Assembly: GCF_016918785.1 (NCBI RefSeq)
Contig: NZ_JAFFPT010000092.1
Location: 1-18,052 of the forward strand
Reading direction: 5' to 3'
Source: Leptospira ainazelensis
Lineage (GTDB): Bacteria; Spirochaetota; Leptospiria; Leptospirales; Leptospiraceae
Length of the DNA stretch: 18,052 nucleotides
Positions 9,974 through 18,052 of the stretch are shown here, piece by piece. Position numbers and translations under genes: made by a program. The first letter of the stretch is position 1; every line of letters begins with the position of its first letter. Below the pieces are notes generated by a model. That model saw only the letters and a program-made list of their open reading frames with translations, was not told where the DNA came from and ran no database searches.

Positions 9974-10061
9974 TTGACACTGAAGGAATCCATAGGTTTT
10001 TGGAATGAAAGCGGGTTCCTAGTAAGGTTACCCTGTCAATTTCACCCATCAGGAAGAACAG
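9974..10061 (+). promoter_or_regulatory. metK upstream region: -35 TTGACA and a leader hairpin
   Basis: A perfect -35 TTGACA lies at 9974-9979, but no good -10 follows at the right distance. GGGTTCC (10013-10019) can pair with GGTTACCC (10026-10033) around a loop TAGTAA, with a small internal mismatch. AGGAAG at 10051-10056 is the ribosome binding site. The hairpin does not match any SAM riboswitch class I can recognise. Confidence 0.35.
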
Positions 10062-11222
<1,161 letters not shown>

Positions 11223-11229
11223 GAAGAAG

Positions 11230-12192
<963 letters not shown>

Positions 12193-12372
12193 TGTTTCCC
12201 CTCATTCTTCTGCGATCGATTCCGGAGTTTTTACAAACTGAGATTCTATGGATCGCAAAAAAAGAAGGGAGAAGTTTTTGGATCGGCGCTCCATCAAGGG
12301 CGACGAGAAAAGCCGTGGAGTTGAATCGAACAAAATTCTTCCTTTTTTATTTCTTGGACATCGAGTTGAAAG

Positions 12373-12693
12373 ATGGCGAGCACACAAACTCCTGACTTAA
12401 ACGAAATCACCGAGGAATCCACAAAGTCTACCGGGGGGCCTTGGAAAGTGGTTCTCTGGGACGACAACGAACATACCTATGAATACGTAATCGAAATGCT
12501 CATGGAAATCTGTACGATGTCGGTGGAGAAGGCGTTCTTACACGCGGTCCAAGTCGATCAGGAAAAAAGAACCGTTGTTTTTTCCGGAGAATTTGAACAC
12601 GCAGAACACGTTCAGGAAAGAATCCTCACCTACGGCGCCGATCCGAGAATGTCGAACTCAAAGGGTTCGATGAGCGCGACGTTAGAAAGATAA
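12373..12693 (+). CDS. clpS: ClpS-family Clp protease adaptor, divergent type
   Basis: ClpS proteins deliver N-degron substrates to the ClpAP or ClpCP protease. This 106-residue protein has an acidic flexible N-terminus (1-22) and the ClpS fold from PWKVVLWDDNEHTYEYVIEM onward, ending with GADPRMSNSKGSMSATLE, a C-terminus shared by the planctomycete and cyanobacterial-like branch. In the E. coli protein, N34, D35, D36 and H66 hold the N-terminal residue of the substrate. By eye these become Asp, Asp, Asn, and a non-histidine residue in the AVQVDQEK region, so substrate choice may differ. The start is preceded by GAAAG. It lies 180 bp downstream of the transketolase gene, and no clp ATPase gene is in the window. 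Confidence 0.85.
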   Translation: MASTQTPDLNEITEESTKSTGGPWKVVLWDDNEHTYEYVIEMLMEICTMSVEKAFLHAVQVDQEKRTVVFSGEFEHAEHVQERILTYGADPRMSNSKGSMSATLER

Positions 12694-12744
12694 AAACAAA
12701 CGTTTCCATTTCCGAAAAATAGACTTTCATTTTTTTAGAAGAAT

Positions 12745-12760
12745 CGTCGTAGTTACGACG
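12745..12760 (+). terminator. Hairpin downstream of clpS
   Basis: CGTCGTA-GT-TACGACG is a perfect 7-bp stem with a two-base loop, 52 bp after the clpS stop. TCTT follows rather than a true T tract, and the loop is very tight, so termination is plausible but unproven. Confidence 0.4.
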
Positions 12761-12871
12761 TCTTGCAGTAAAGGTCGCGCACGGAACTCGCATAAAACCT
12801 TACGCTTCAAAGTGGACTTAAATCTTAAGAAAAATCAGTCGTAACAACGACAATCCTCTGTAAAACGAAAG

Positions 12872-12984
12872 CCCCGCCCAAATTTCGGGTGGAGGGGCGG
12901 GGGGCGGAAAAATTCGGGAGATTTTCCTTTATCACAGAATCACCCTTTTTGCAAGTAAAAAGTCCCGTGTAGGAACTCCTACAA
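12872..12984 (+). repeat. Dispersed palindromic repeat, copy 3 with GC hairpin
   Basis: CCCCGCCC (12872-12879) pairs with GGGCGGGG (12895-12902) in a perfect 8-bp stem. The G-rich block GGGTGGAGGGGCGGGGGG starts at 12887 and is identical to that at 83. It is followed by GGGAGATTTTCC, TATCACAGAATCACCC, TTTTTGCAAG and TGTAGGAACTCCTACA (12968-12983). This is the most complete copy in the window and defines the block order. Confidence 0.85.
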
Positions 12985-13052
12985 GTCTTAAAAAAAAAGA
13001 CTCCCCGGAAGAGATCTGGTTCCTCCGAAGGAGCAAAGTGGGTTTCACAAGG

Positions 13053-14084
13053 TCAAGAATCCATATTTACTACGAGTTTCACCGACGGTTCCGGCCAGGC
13101 GTGGATCGCTTCCTCGAAATTGCATGTCGCGGTGACGACCTTCTCGGGATGGATTTTTTTCTCTTCGATTTTTTCTAAAATTTTTGGAATGTGTTCTCTG
13201 GAATCTACCCTTCCGATTTTAAGGGTCGCTCCCGTATTATACAATTCTAAATAAGGAATTTCTAATTTATTGGTCCAAAAAATGGCCGCACTTCCGTAGA
13301 TTCCTTCGGTGGAAAGGGATTTGAGCGCGAAGTTCATCCCTTCCTTTAATCCGTGGCAATCTACGATCAGAGGAAATTTTTTGTCCCAGGATTTTGGAAG
13401 AGTAGAATAAGGAACGGCGGTCGCGCCGAGCGACTCCGCGATTTTCAGTCTTTCCGGATCGTTGTCTAAAAACAAAACCTCCGAAGAACCCATTCCCACG
13501 GCGAGAGACGCAGAATAAAGAGAAATGCTGGAAGCAAAACCTCCGAGAATCATCACCGGAGAGTTCGGTTTTTTTTCCAACCACTGACCGACGAGCTTCC
13601 AAGCTTCCACGATATTGTCGCTGATTCCCGCGAGTGCGATCGGATCGAGTCCTTTAGGCAAGGGGATGAGCATTTGTTTTGCGTAGGGAATCCAAATCTT
13701 TTCGGCAAGTGCACCTCCGAATTCTTTTGCGGACGCCCCCATTCCGTAGTGACTCGCAAAAGGAACGGAAGTACAGGCTTTCGAATGACCTCCAGTACAA
13801 TCCGGACAAAAGCCGCAAGAGATCTGAAACGGAATGATGACCTTGGTTCCTTTCGGATATTGGTTTGAGATCTCCGGACTTGATTCCAGAATTTCTCCGA
13901 CAAATTCGTGTCCTATCGGAAATCCGGGGCGCATGAGAGTATGACCTTGGAGAATGGGGATGTCCAAATCGCAGCGAGAAACCGCGAGCGGCCGAACGAC
14001 TGCTTGGTTGTTTCCCTGGATTCTGGGTTCGGGAACTTCTTCCCATTCTAAAACATTCCTTTTTTTGAATACGATTCGTTTCAT
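13053..14084 (-). CDS. Zinc-containing alcohol dehydrogenase family (MDR) oxidoreductase
   Basis: A 343-residue medium-chain dehydrogenase. The catalytic zinc ligands are C38 (SRCDLD) and H59-E60 (GHEFVGE); the structural zinc site is complete, with C90, C93, C96 and C104 in CGFCPDCTGGHSKAC. The nucleotide-binding loop reads VMILGGFASSISLYSASLA near 177-195, where the usual GxGxxG is replaced by GGFASS, followed by FLDNDPERL with an Asp typical of NAD preference. It should oxidise an alcohol or reduce an aldehyde, but the substrate is not evident. The start is well supported by AAGGAGA. It lies 254 bp downstream of the enoyl-CoA hydratase gene on the same strand, so it may be read through from it or have its own promoter in the gap. 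Confidence 0.88.
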   Translation of the reverse strand: MKRIVFKKRNVLEWEEVPEPRIQGNNQAVVRPLAVSRCDLDIPILQGHTLMRPGFPIGHEFVGEILESSPEISNQYPKGTKVIIPFQISCGFCPDCTGGHSKACTSVPFASHYGMGASAKEFGGALAEKIWIPYAKQMLIPLPKGLDPIALAGISDNIVEAWKLVGQWLEKKPNSPVMILGGFASSISLYSASLAVGMGSSEVLFLDNDPERLKIAESLGATAVPYSTLPKSWDKKFPLIVDCHGLKEGMNFALKSLSTEGIYGSAAIFWTNKLEIPYLELYNTGATLKIGRVDSREHIPKILEKIEEKKIHPEKVVTATCNFEEAIHAWPEPSVKLVVNMDS

Positions 14085-14338
14085 GGGTTCTCCTTCTTTT
14101 TTTGAAATTTTGATAGGTTCGATTTTAAATTGGTTCTTAATCGAAAAAGTAAGATCGCTCTTTTTGATTTTCCATTGTTCTTTCTTGCTTTTTTTCCAAA
14201 GACGGATTGAATCTTTTCTTTTTAAAATTTTAAGTATACGGGTTTTTCCGATCTTAACGGAAGATCCGATTTAGAAAAACGTTTTTGTCTAAACAAGTAG
14301 GTTCCATATTCTTATGAAATATAATTAAATTGGAATAT

Positions 14339-15121
14339 TTAGATTCCATGGAATACTGCCTGTCTTTTTTCCACAAAGGATTGGAGTCCTTCTTCCGCGT
14401 CCTTGGAATCCATCAGGGTGAGAAGCTGCGGGAAAAGGTCTTCTGCGGCTTTTTTTTCGCCGTATTGAACCGAATCCATCGCCGATTTTAAGGTTGCAAA
14501 AACTCCGAGGGGAGCCTGGGCCGCGATTTTTTCCGCGAGTTGAATTCCTCTTGAGACGAGTTCGTTTTTTTCTACGATCTCCTGGATCAGGCCTATGCGG
14601 AGCGCTTCTTCCGCCTCGAAAGGTTCTCCCGTGAGAATGTATTTCATCGCGTTTCCCCAACCGCACTGAGCCGGCCAGCGCATCGTTCCTCCGCCGAAAG
14701 GAAAAATTCCCCTTTGTACTTCAACCTGTGCAAAGACTGAACGTTTGGCGGCGATTCGAATATCGCTCGCGAGCATGAGTTCGATTCCGAGTGTGATACA
14801 CATTCCGTGAACGGCGACTACTACCGGTTTGGTTCGGCGACGGCCCGTGGTTCCCCAGGGATTTACGCTTTCTTCCGGAAGAGGAAATCTTCTTTCCTTT
14901 TTTAAGAATTCCGCGACGTTCTTCAGATCTAGGCCGAGTGTGAATTGTTTTCCATTCGCGTAAACGAGAGCGACTCGGATTTCAGGATCCGCTTCCATTT
15001 GATCGTAGGCCCGGCTGAGAGCAAAGAGCATATCGACGTTGAACGCGTTTCGTTCCTCCGGTCTGTTAAAGACGATGTGAAGAATGGAGCCTTTTTTTTC
15101 CGTAAGAATCAGTTCCGACAT
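14339..15121 (-). CDS. Enoyl-CoA hydratase/isomerase family protein (crotonase fold)
   Basis: Predicted to hydrate or isomerise an enoyl-CoA in fatty-acid oxidation. The 260 residues have the typical length. The first oxyanion-hole segment is FTLGLDLKNV (60-69), the second GMCITLGIELMLASD (106-120). Both catalytic glutamates of classical hydratases are present by alignment: E114 (TLGIEL) and E134 (AQVEVQRG). The start has AAGGAAA upstream. It is divergent from the TetR gene across 120 bp containing two palindromic operators, so it is very likely repressed by that regulator. An acidic C-terminus (DSKDAEEGLQSFVEKRQ) is normal for the family. The exact substrate is unknown. Confidence 0.92.
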   Translation of the reverse strand: MSELILTEKKGSILHIVFNRPEERNAFNVDMLFALSRAYDQMEADPEIRVALVYANGKQFTLGLDLKNVAEFLKKERRFPLPEESVNPWGTTGRRRTKPVVVAVHGMCITLGIELMLASDIRIAAKRSVFAQVEVQRGIFPFGGGTMRWPAQCGWGNAMKYILTGEPFEAEEALRIGLIQEIVEKNELVSRGIQLAEKIAAQAPLGVFATLKSAMDSVQYGEKKAAEDLFPQLLTLMDSKDAEEGLQSFVEKRQAVFHGI

Positions 15122-15136
15122 GGGCGTTTCCTTGGG

Positions 15137-15152
15137 TAGACCAATTGGTCTA
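15137..15152. promoter_or_regulatory. Operator 1, TAGACCAATTGGTCTA
   Basis: A perfect 16-bp palindrome, 15 bp upstream of the hydratase ATG and just before its ribosome binding site. Size and symmetry fit a TetR-family dimer site. It would block the hydratase transcript near its start. Confidence 0.8.
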
Positions 15153-15169
15153 TGTTGAATTGATTTGAT

Positions 15170-15189
15170 TGTAGACTATTTAGTCTACA
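15170..15189. promoter_or_regulatory. Operator 2, TGTAGACTATTTAGTCTACA
   Basis: Nine-bp arms around a central TT. It shares the TAGAC/GTCTA half sites of operator 1, and the centres are 35 bp apart. It overlaps the likely -10 of the tetR promoter (TACAAT at 15186-15191, with TTGATT at 15165-15170 as a short-spaced -35), so it suits autoregulation. Confidence 0.8.
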
Positions 15190-15241
15190 ATTTTTTGTTT
15201 TTCTTGAACTTTTTTCGGCTTCTGAGATTCTGAATTATTGT

Positions 15242-15841
15242 ATGGTTCAGAATTTTGAAAAGCAGAGTAATCCTTACGATCGGCTGATGACCTCTGCCTT
15301 GGATCTATTCTACCACAGAGGTTATTCGGGAACTTCCACAAACCAACTCATCGCTGACTCGGGGACTCACAAAGCCAGCTTTTACCGTTATTTTCAATCG
15401 AAGGAAGAAATCGCCCTGGAATATCTCAAACTCCAGGGTGAGAATTTTGAAAACGGTCTTCAAAGAATGATGGAACGCGCTCCTTCCTGGGAGGAATTTA
15501 TTTCCACCTGGAGCGCAGTTCTTTTAAAACAAGTGAAAAGCGGCAAATTTTTAGGTTGTCCGATCGCACGTTTTATCAACAGCGTAGAAGAGAAGAATGA
15601 GGATTTTGAAATTGTCGCGGACAAAATCATCGAAGGTTGGATACGAATTTTTGAATCGTATTTTGAATCGGAAAAGAAAAAGGGAAATTTAGATCCTTCT
15701 CTAAATTCTCTCGCTGCCGCCAAAAAAATTCTAAAACTTTTTCAGGGGAGTTCGCAACTTTTCCGGATTACAGGGAAGAACGAATACTTTCAAGAACTCA
15801 AAACGGAGATGATCGAGGTTTTGGGCGGTAAGAAAAAATAG
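15242..15841 (+). CDS. TetR/AcrR-family transcriptional regulator
   Basis: The 199-residue protein has the N-terminal TetR DNA-binding domain at about 10-57: ALDLFYHRGYSGTSTNQLIA, then SGTHKASFYRYFQSKEEIAL, both nearly canonical. The C-terminal ligand-binding part contains GCPIARFINSVEEKNEDF near 105-122, a pattern seen in the LmrA/YxaF-like group. The ligand is unknown; an acyl-CoA or related compound is a reasonable inference from the neighbouring hydratase. The ribosome binding site is weak and an internal Met at 16 would cut into the HTH, so the first ATG is kept. It is transcribed away from the hydratase gene and probably controls both through the two palindromes. Confidence 0.93.
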   Translation: MVQNFEKQSNPYDRLMTSALDLFYHRGYSGTSTNQLIADSGTHKASFYRYFQSKEEIALEYLKLQGENFENGLQRMMERAPSWEEFISTWSAVLLKQVKSGKFLGCPIARFINSVEEKNEDFEIVADKIIEGWIRIFESYFESEKKKGNLDPSLNSLAAAKKILKLFQGSSQLFRITGKNEYFQELKTEMIEVLGGKKK

Positions 15842-15858
15842 GAGAATCCTTTGCTACC

Positions 15859-15881
15859 TATCACAACTGTAGGAGCTCCCC
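15859..15881 (+). repeat. Dispersed repeat, degenerate copy 4
   Basis: TATCACAACTGTAGGAGCTCCCC combines the TATCAC lead-in with a near-palindromic TAGGAGCTCCC core, without the spacer sequence of the full copies. This condensed order resembles the tandem-array unit at 1472-1899. Confidence 0.55.
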
Positions 15882-15982
15882 TTAGAGTTTTTTAAAAAAT
15901 GAAGAATCATCGCGGTCCTTAGGTCTTGGACTGTAAATTCGAATTTCTTCCTATTCGACATCACCCGTGATTCTATCGAAAA

Positions 15983-15999
15983 ACGGACTTAAAGTCCGT
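15983..15999 (+). terminator. Hairpin ACGGACT-TAA-AGTCCGT
   Basis: A perfect 7-bp stem with a three-base loop, about 140 bp after the tetR stop, followed by GTCAAAATTTTTCGG. The T run begins about nine bases after the stem, so this is a possible but imperfect terminator for tetR. Confidence 0.4.
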
Positions 16000-16074
16000 G
16001 TCAAAATTTTTCGGAGGAGGATCCTTTGTTGGAAGAATTGAAAAGAATCGGATTCTATTTTGGAAAGTGAGAAT

Positions 16075-16088
16075 GTGGGAACTCCCAT
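16075..16088 (+). repeat. Dispersed repeat, minimal copy 5
   Basis: GTGGGAACTCCCAT is the palindromic core alone, with no upstream blocks. Compensating changes (G and C in matching arms) keep the hairpin pairing. Confidence 0.45.
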
Positions 16089-16347
16089 AAGAATGGTTTT
16101 CTAAGAATTCTTGAGAGACATTCATAAAAATCGTTACATCGTTTTGCGCGGACGTTCTGGAATTTGCGAGAACAGATTCTAAAAAAAAATCCTTACGTTT
16201 GTCTTTTGATAAGAATTTCGGGAAGTTTTATAAAAGGATCTTGTAAGCTCTAAAGGAAAAAAAAGTCTCTAAAAAATCCGAATCTCAAAACATTCTAAAA
16301 TAGGAATATAAGGAAGTGGAACATCGGATGGCCGCCTTCGTAGATAT

Positions 16348-16380
16348 AAAAACGCCCCCGTTTTGATCAACGGAGGCGTT
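16348..16380 (-). terminator. Rho-independent terminator of the MaoC gene
   Basis: AACGCC-C-CCGTT (16351-16362), loop TTGATC, AACGG-A-GGCGTT form a 6+5 bp stem with one mismatch. On the minus strand it lies just beyond the stop at 16390 and ends in TTTTTAT. This is a classical terminator. Confidence 0.88.
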
Positions 16381-16389
16381 GGGAAAAGA

Positions 16390-17568
16390 TTACCCTTTTT
16401 TCTTGACTAAGATTTTTCGTTCGATTTCGAAAATTTTCTCGGCGAGTTTTTCTTTTCCGTGTTTTTTCTTTTCATTTTCTTTTAGAAAAAGGTCTTCTCC
16501 GAATTTTTCAAAAGCATCGTTTGCTTTGATATTTTTCAGACCGATGATTTGCAGATGTACCGCACCGGCAGGAATTCCAAAATCGGTTCCTCTATCTTCT
16601 ACGGAAAGAACTCTCGTGATTGCAGTAACTGTGTCTCCGCTAAACGAAGGTTGAGTGTGATATCCTTCCGTAAATCCAAGATCCCAGATCATGTTTTCCG
16701 TAATGTCTCTGGACGCCATTCCACATAACCACGCAAAGACGAGTCCTCCGTAGACGACGGGTTCTCCACCCATAGGGCCGGAAATTCCCGCGGAATAAAG
16801 TTTGTCATAGTGAAGAGGGTGTGTGTTTCCGACTCTGTAAGTCCAAGGGAAATGTTCGTCTGTGATTGTTCTTCCGTTTTGATGGATATAGATCTGTCCT
16901 GGTTTGAAACTCTCAAAATAAGTATCGGACCAGGTCGCGGATTTGAAGTCGTTCGGAAATTTTAATGCCGGAAGTTCGATAACGGGTGCGTCGGTTTCCG
17001 GAAAAAAAGCATCTTTGATCACGGGCTTCGGATTTCCTTTCGGTTTTCCGTTGGATTGATAGATCATAATTTTTCTTTCATACTGAAGAACCAATTCTTT
17101 CTTTTGATTTAAACAGAGCGTACGAACGCTTACGATCCCGGGTTTGTCCGGTCCTTTGTCGTCCACTTTGAGAATTTTTGTCTTCGCGGAAAGTGTGTCT
17201 CCCGGATAAACCGGTTTTAAAAATTGAACGTTGTAATAACCGAGATTCGCGAGGGCTTTTTCGGAATCATTTTGAACTCCGAGAGAAAGTGCGATATTAA
17301 AAACTTGAAGAGAGGATACGAGCATATCCTGAAAACCATGGGCTTGGGCGTAAGCGGCGGAAAGGAAAAGGGGGTTTGCATCCATAAAGGTGGTCGCAAA
17401 TTCTTGAGCGAAAGCACGATCGATCGTGATCTCTCTCGGGTGTTCGAAAATTTCTCCTTCGGTAAATTCTTCCAGATATCTTCCGTAGATATTTCTTTTT
17501 ACCTGATCCTTGGAAACGGGCGTTCCGGGCGCAAGTTCTGCAAAGGGTTTATTTGGAACTTTAGTCAT
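16390..17568 (-). CDS. Double-hotdog MaoC-family hydratase/dehydratase
   Basis: The ATG at 17568 gives 392 residues ([16 protein letters not shown]). A 17-codon upstream extension is lysine/arginine-rich and unlikely, and GAGG lies nine bases before the chosen ATG. Two hotdog domains are visible. The first, about residues 28-185, has [20 protein letters not shown] and a product-binding-like [20 protein letters not shown]. The second, about 225-350, has the hydratase motif [13 protein letters not shown]. In the first repeat the corresponding motif is DANPLFLS, lacking the histidine, so only the second repeat looks catalytic. The layout resembles the mesaconyl-CoA hydratase (beta-methylmalyl-CoA dehydratase) group, but a general (R)-enoyl-CoA hydratase is possible. 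The tail ([20 protein letters not shown]) is basic and helical. It probably acts on a CoA thioester in the cytoplasm. Confidence 0.85.
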   Translation of the reverse strand: MTKVPNKPFAELAPGTPVSKDQVKRNIYGRYLEEFTEGEIFEHPREITIDRAFAQEFATTFMDANPLFLSAAYAQAHGFQDMLVSSLQVFNIALSLGVQNDSEKALANLGYYNVQFLKPVYPGDTLSAKTKILKVDDKGPDKPGIVSVRTLCLNQKKELVLQYERKIMIYQSNGKPKGNPKPVIKDAFFPETDAPVIELPALKFPNDFKSATWSDTYFESFKPGQIYIHQNGRTITDEHFPWTYRVGNTHPLHYDKLYSAGISGPMGGEPVVYGGLVFAWLCGMASRDITENMIWDLGFTEGYHTQPSFSGDTVTAITRVLSVEDRGTDFGIPAGAVHLQIIGLKNIKANDAFEKFGEDLFLKENEKKKHGKEKLAEKIFEIERKILVKKKG

Positions 17569-17730
17569 AGTAATAGGCCTCTTGATCTTTTTTCGTTTTT
17601 TCCAGTCTTTTGTTCTCAATCTTAGGGAAAAGTTTTTTTATTTAAAGAATTCTTCGTCGAGAAGAGCGACTTAAGGAGAAGAAAGGGATTAAGTGCAACG
17701 ACCTCTTCGAACCGGAGTTTCAGGGAAAAA

Positions 17731-17804
17731 CTCGGAAGAACTTCCTCGATCACAAAATTACCCTTTTCGCAAGGATAAGAATTTTTGTAGGAATTCCTAC
17801 AAAA
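17731..17804 (+). repeat. Dispersed palindromic repeat, copy 6, perfect palindrome
   Basis: Blocks in order: CTCGGAAGAACTTCC, GATCACAAAATTACCC, TTTTCGCAAGG and then a perfect 22-bp palindrome at 17783-17804 centred on GTAGGAATTCCTAC, with TTTT and AAAA outside. Here the usual off-centre AC is AT, giving full symmetry. It lacks the G-rich block. Confidence 0.8.
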
Positions 17805-17874
17805 GGGAGAGGGAACTTTTTCCTTGCAAAGATAAGGTTTTTCTGATAGAGAAAAGTTCACCGATTTTTTCCCT

Positions 17875-17900
17875 GCGACGCGATCCGTAAAGAGCGTCGC
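17875..17900. repeat. GC-rich hairpin GCGACGC ... GCGTCGC
   Basis: Perfect 7-bp arms (17875-17881, 17894-17900) with a 12-base loop. The loop and right arm, CGTAAAGAGCGTCGC, nearly match CGTAAAGAGCCGTCGC at 2536-2551 in another intergenic gap, with one base difference. It may be a second small dispersed element. No T tract follows. Confidence 0.4.
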
Positions 17901-17910
17901 ATTGAGTTAA

Positions 17911-18044
17911 CCCGCCACCTCCACCCGAAATCAGCTTAACCTTACCCACAAGTTAAAAAAGCGATTTAGAATGAAGAAGGATCCCCGTAAGATTTTTTTG
18001 TAGGAGTTCCTACAAAAGCTCTGAGAGAGAATATTCCTTGCAAA
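17911..18044 (-). repeat. Dispersed palindromic repeat, copy 7, inverted orientation
   Basis: Read on the minus strand: TTTGCAAGGAATATTCTCTC at the start, the palindrome GTAGGAACTCCTAC (18012-17999), and at the far end ATTTCGGGTGGAGGTGGCGGG (17931-17911). The 48 bp at 17997-18044 are the reverse complement of 143-190 except for one base. The order of the G-rich block and palindrome differs from copies 1 and 3, so parts may have been rearranged. Confidence 0.8.
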
Positions 18045-18052
18045 GTTTTAAT

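Larger units (their letters stand above)
12694..13052. other. Convergent gap with hairpins and a full repeat copy
   Basis: The gap between clpS and the convergent alcohol dehydrogenase gene contains a hairpin at 12745-12760, a GC hairpin at 12872-12902, and a full dispersed-repeat copy at 12887-12984. No gene is supported. Confidence 0.65.
15842..16389. other. Convergent gap of 548 bp with degenerate repeats
   Basis: No gene is seen. It holds two degenerate palindrome copies (15859-15881 and 16075-16088), a hairpin at 15983-15999 and the maoC terminator at 16351-16380. The rest is A/T-rich. Confidence 0.6.
17569..18052. other. Right-end gap rich in palindromic repeats
   Basis: Upstream of the MaoC gene there is no recognisable gene; an open frame at 17622-17861 (-) runs through repeat sequence. 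It holds a condensed repeat copy (17731-17804), a GC hairpin (17875-17900) and an inverted copy (17911-18044) that runs to the end of the window. Confidence 0.6.

Noticed and set aside
9980..10061. SAM-sensing riboswitch upstream of metK
   Set aside because: Only one short imperfect hairpin is visible. None of the conserved cores of known SAM riboswitch classes could be recognised.
17569..17619. Longer start for the MaoC gene (17 extra codons)
   Set aside because: The extension is almost all Lys, Arg and Thr, and a better-placed GAGG precedes the ATG at 17568.

Overview
This window comes from a pathogenic-clade Leptospira (Spirochaetes). The decisive evidence is a complete 272-residue LipL32 at 8433-9251, the major outer-membrane lipoprotein, which is known from pathogenic leptospires and missing from saprophytes. 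Spirochaete-style lipoprotein signals and the housekeeping genes fit this. By eye, the LipL32 sequence and the moderate GC content look more like the L. santarosai/borgpetersenii/weilii group than L. interrogans, but this was not tested by alignment.

Layout. The left end (1-559) has no convincing gene and carries one copy of a dispersed palindromic repeat. A putative SH3-domain lipoprotein (560-1453) and a hypothetical protein (1991-2473) flank a tandem array of nine 46-bp units (1472-1899). A membrane-bound class III adenylate cyclase (2589-3872, -) is divergent from a TIP30-like Rossmann protein (4061-4720, +). A decayed IS256-type transposase fragment (about 4942-5130) and a small membrane-anchored protein (5181-5483, -) follow. 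The central block on the minus strand holds a large acyl-CoA dehydrogenase (5786-7543), lipL32 with a strong terminator, and a ParB-N/Srx-domain protein (9475-9873). On the plus strand lie metK (10062-11222), the C-terminal half of a split transketolase (11230-12192) and a divergent ClpS (12373-12693). The right part has a zinc-type alcohol dehydrogenase (13053-14084, -), an enoyl-CoA hydratase/isomerase (14339-15121, -) divergent from a TetR regulator (15242-15841, +), and a double-hotdog MaoC hydratase (16390-17568, -).

How the genes fit together. The acyl-CoA dehydrogenase, enoyl-CoA hydratase, MaoC hydratase and alcohol dehydrogenase suggest acyl-CoA/fatty-acid catabolism, which fits an organism that uses long-chain fatty acids as its main carbon source. 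The TetR gene and the hydratase share a 120-bp divergent promoter region with two clear palindromic operators. A related half-conserved site lies far upstream of the acyl-CoA dehydrogenase. The metK-transketolase pair is tightly linked and probably co-transcribed.

Most unusual signal. All the longer gene-free gaps except two carry copies of a repeat built around the palindrome GTAGGAAYTCCTAC, often preceded by TATCACAGAAT, TTTGCAAG and a G-rich GGGTGGAGGGGCGG block. The 46-bp tandem array appears to be an amplified, condensed form of the same element. Copies at the two ends of the window are inverted relative to each other over 48 bp with one mismatch. No CRISPR array, tRNA, rRNA or complete mobile element was seen.
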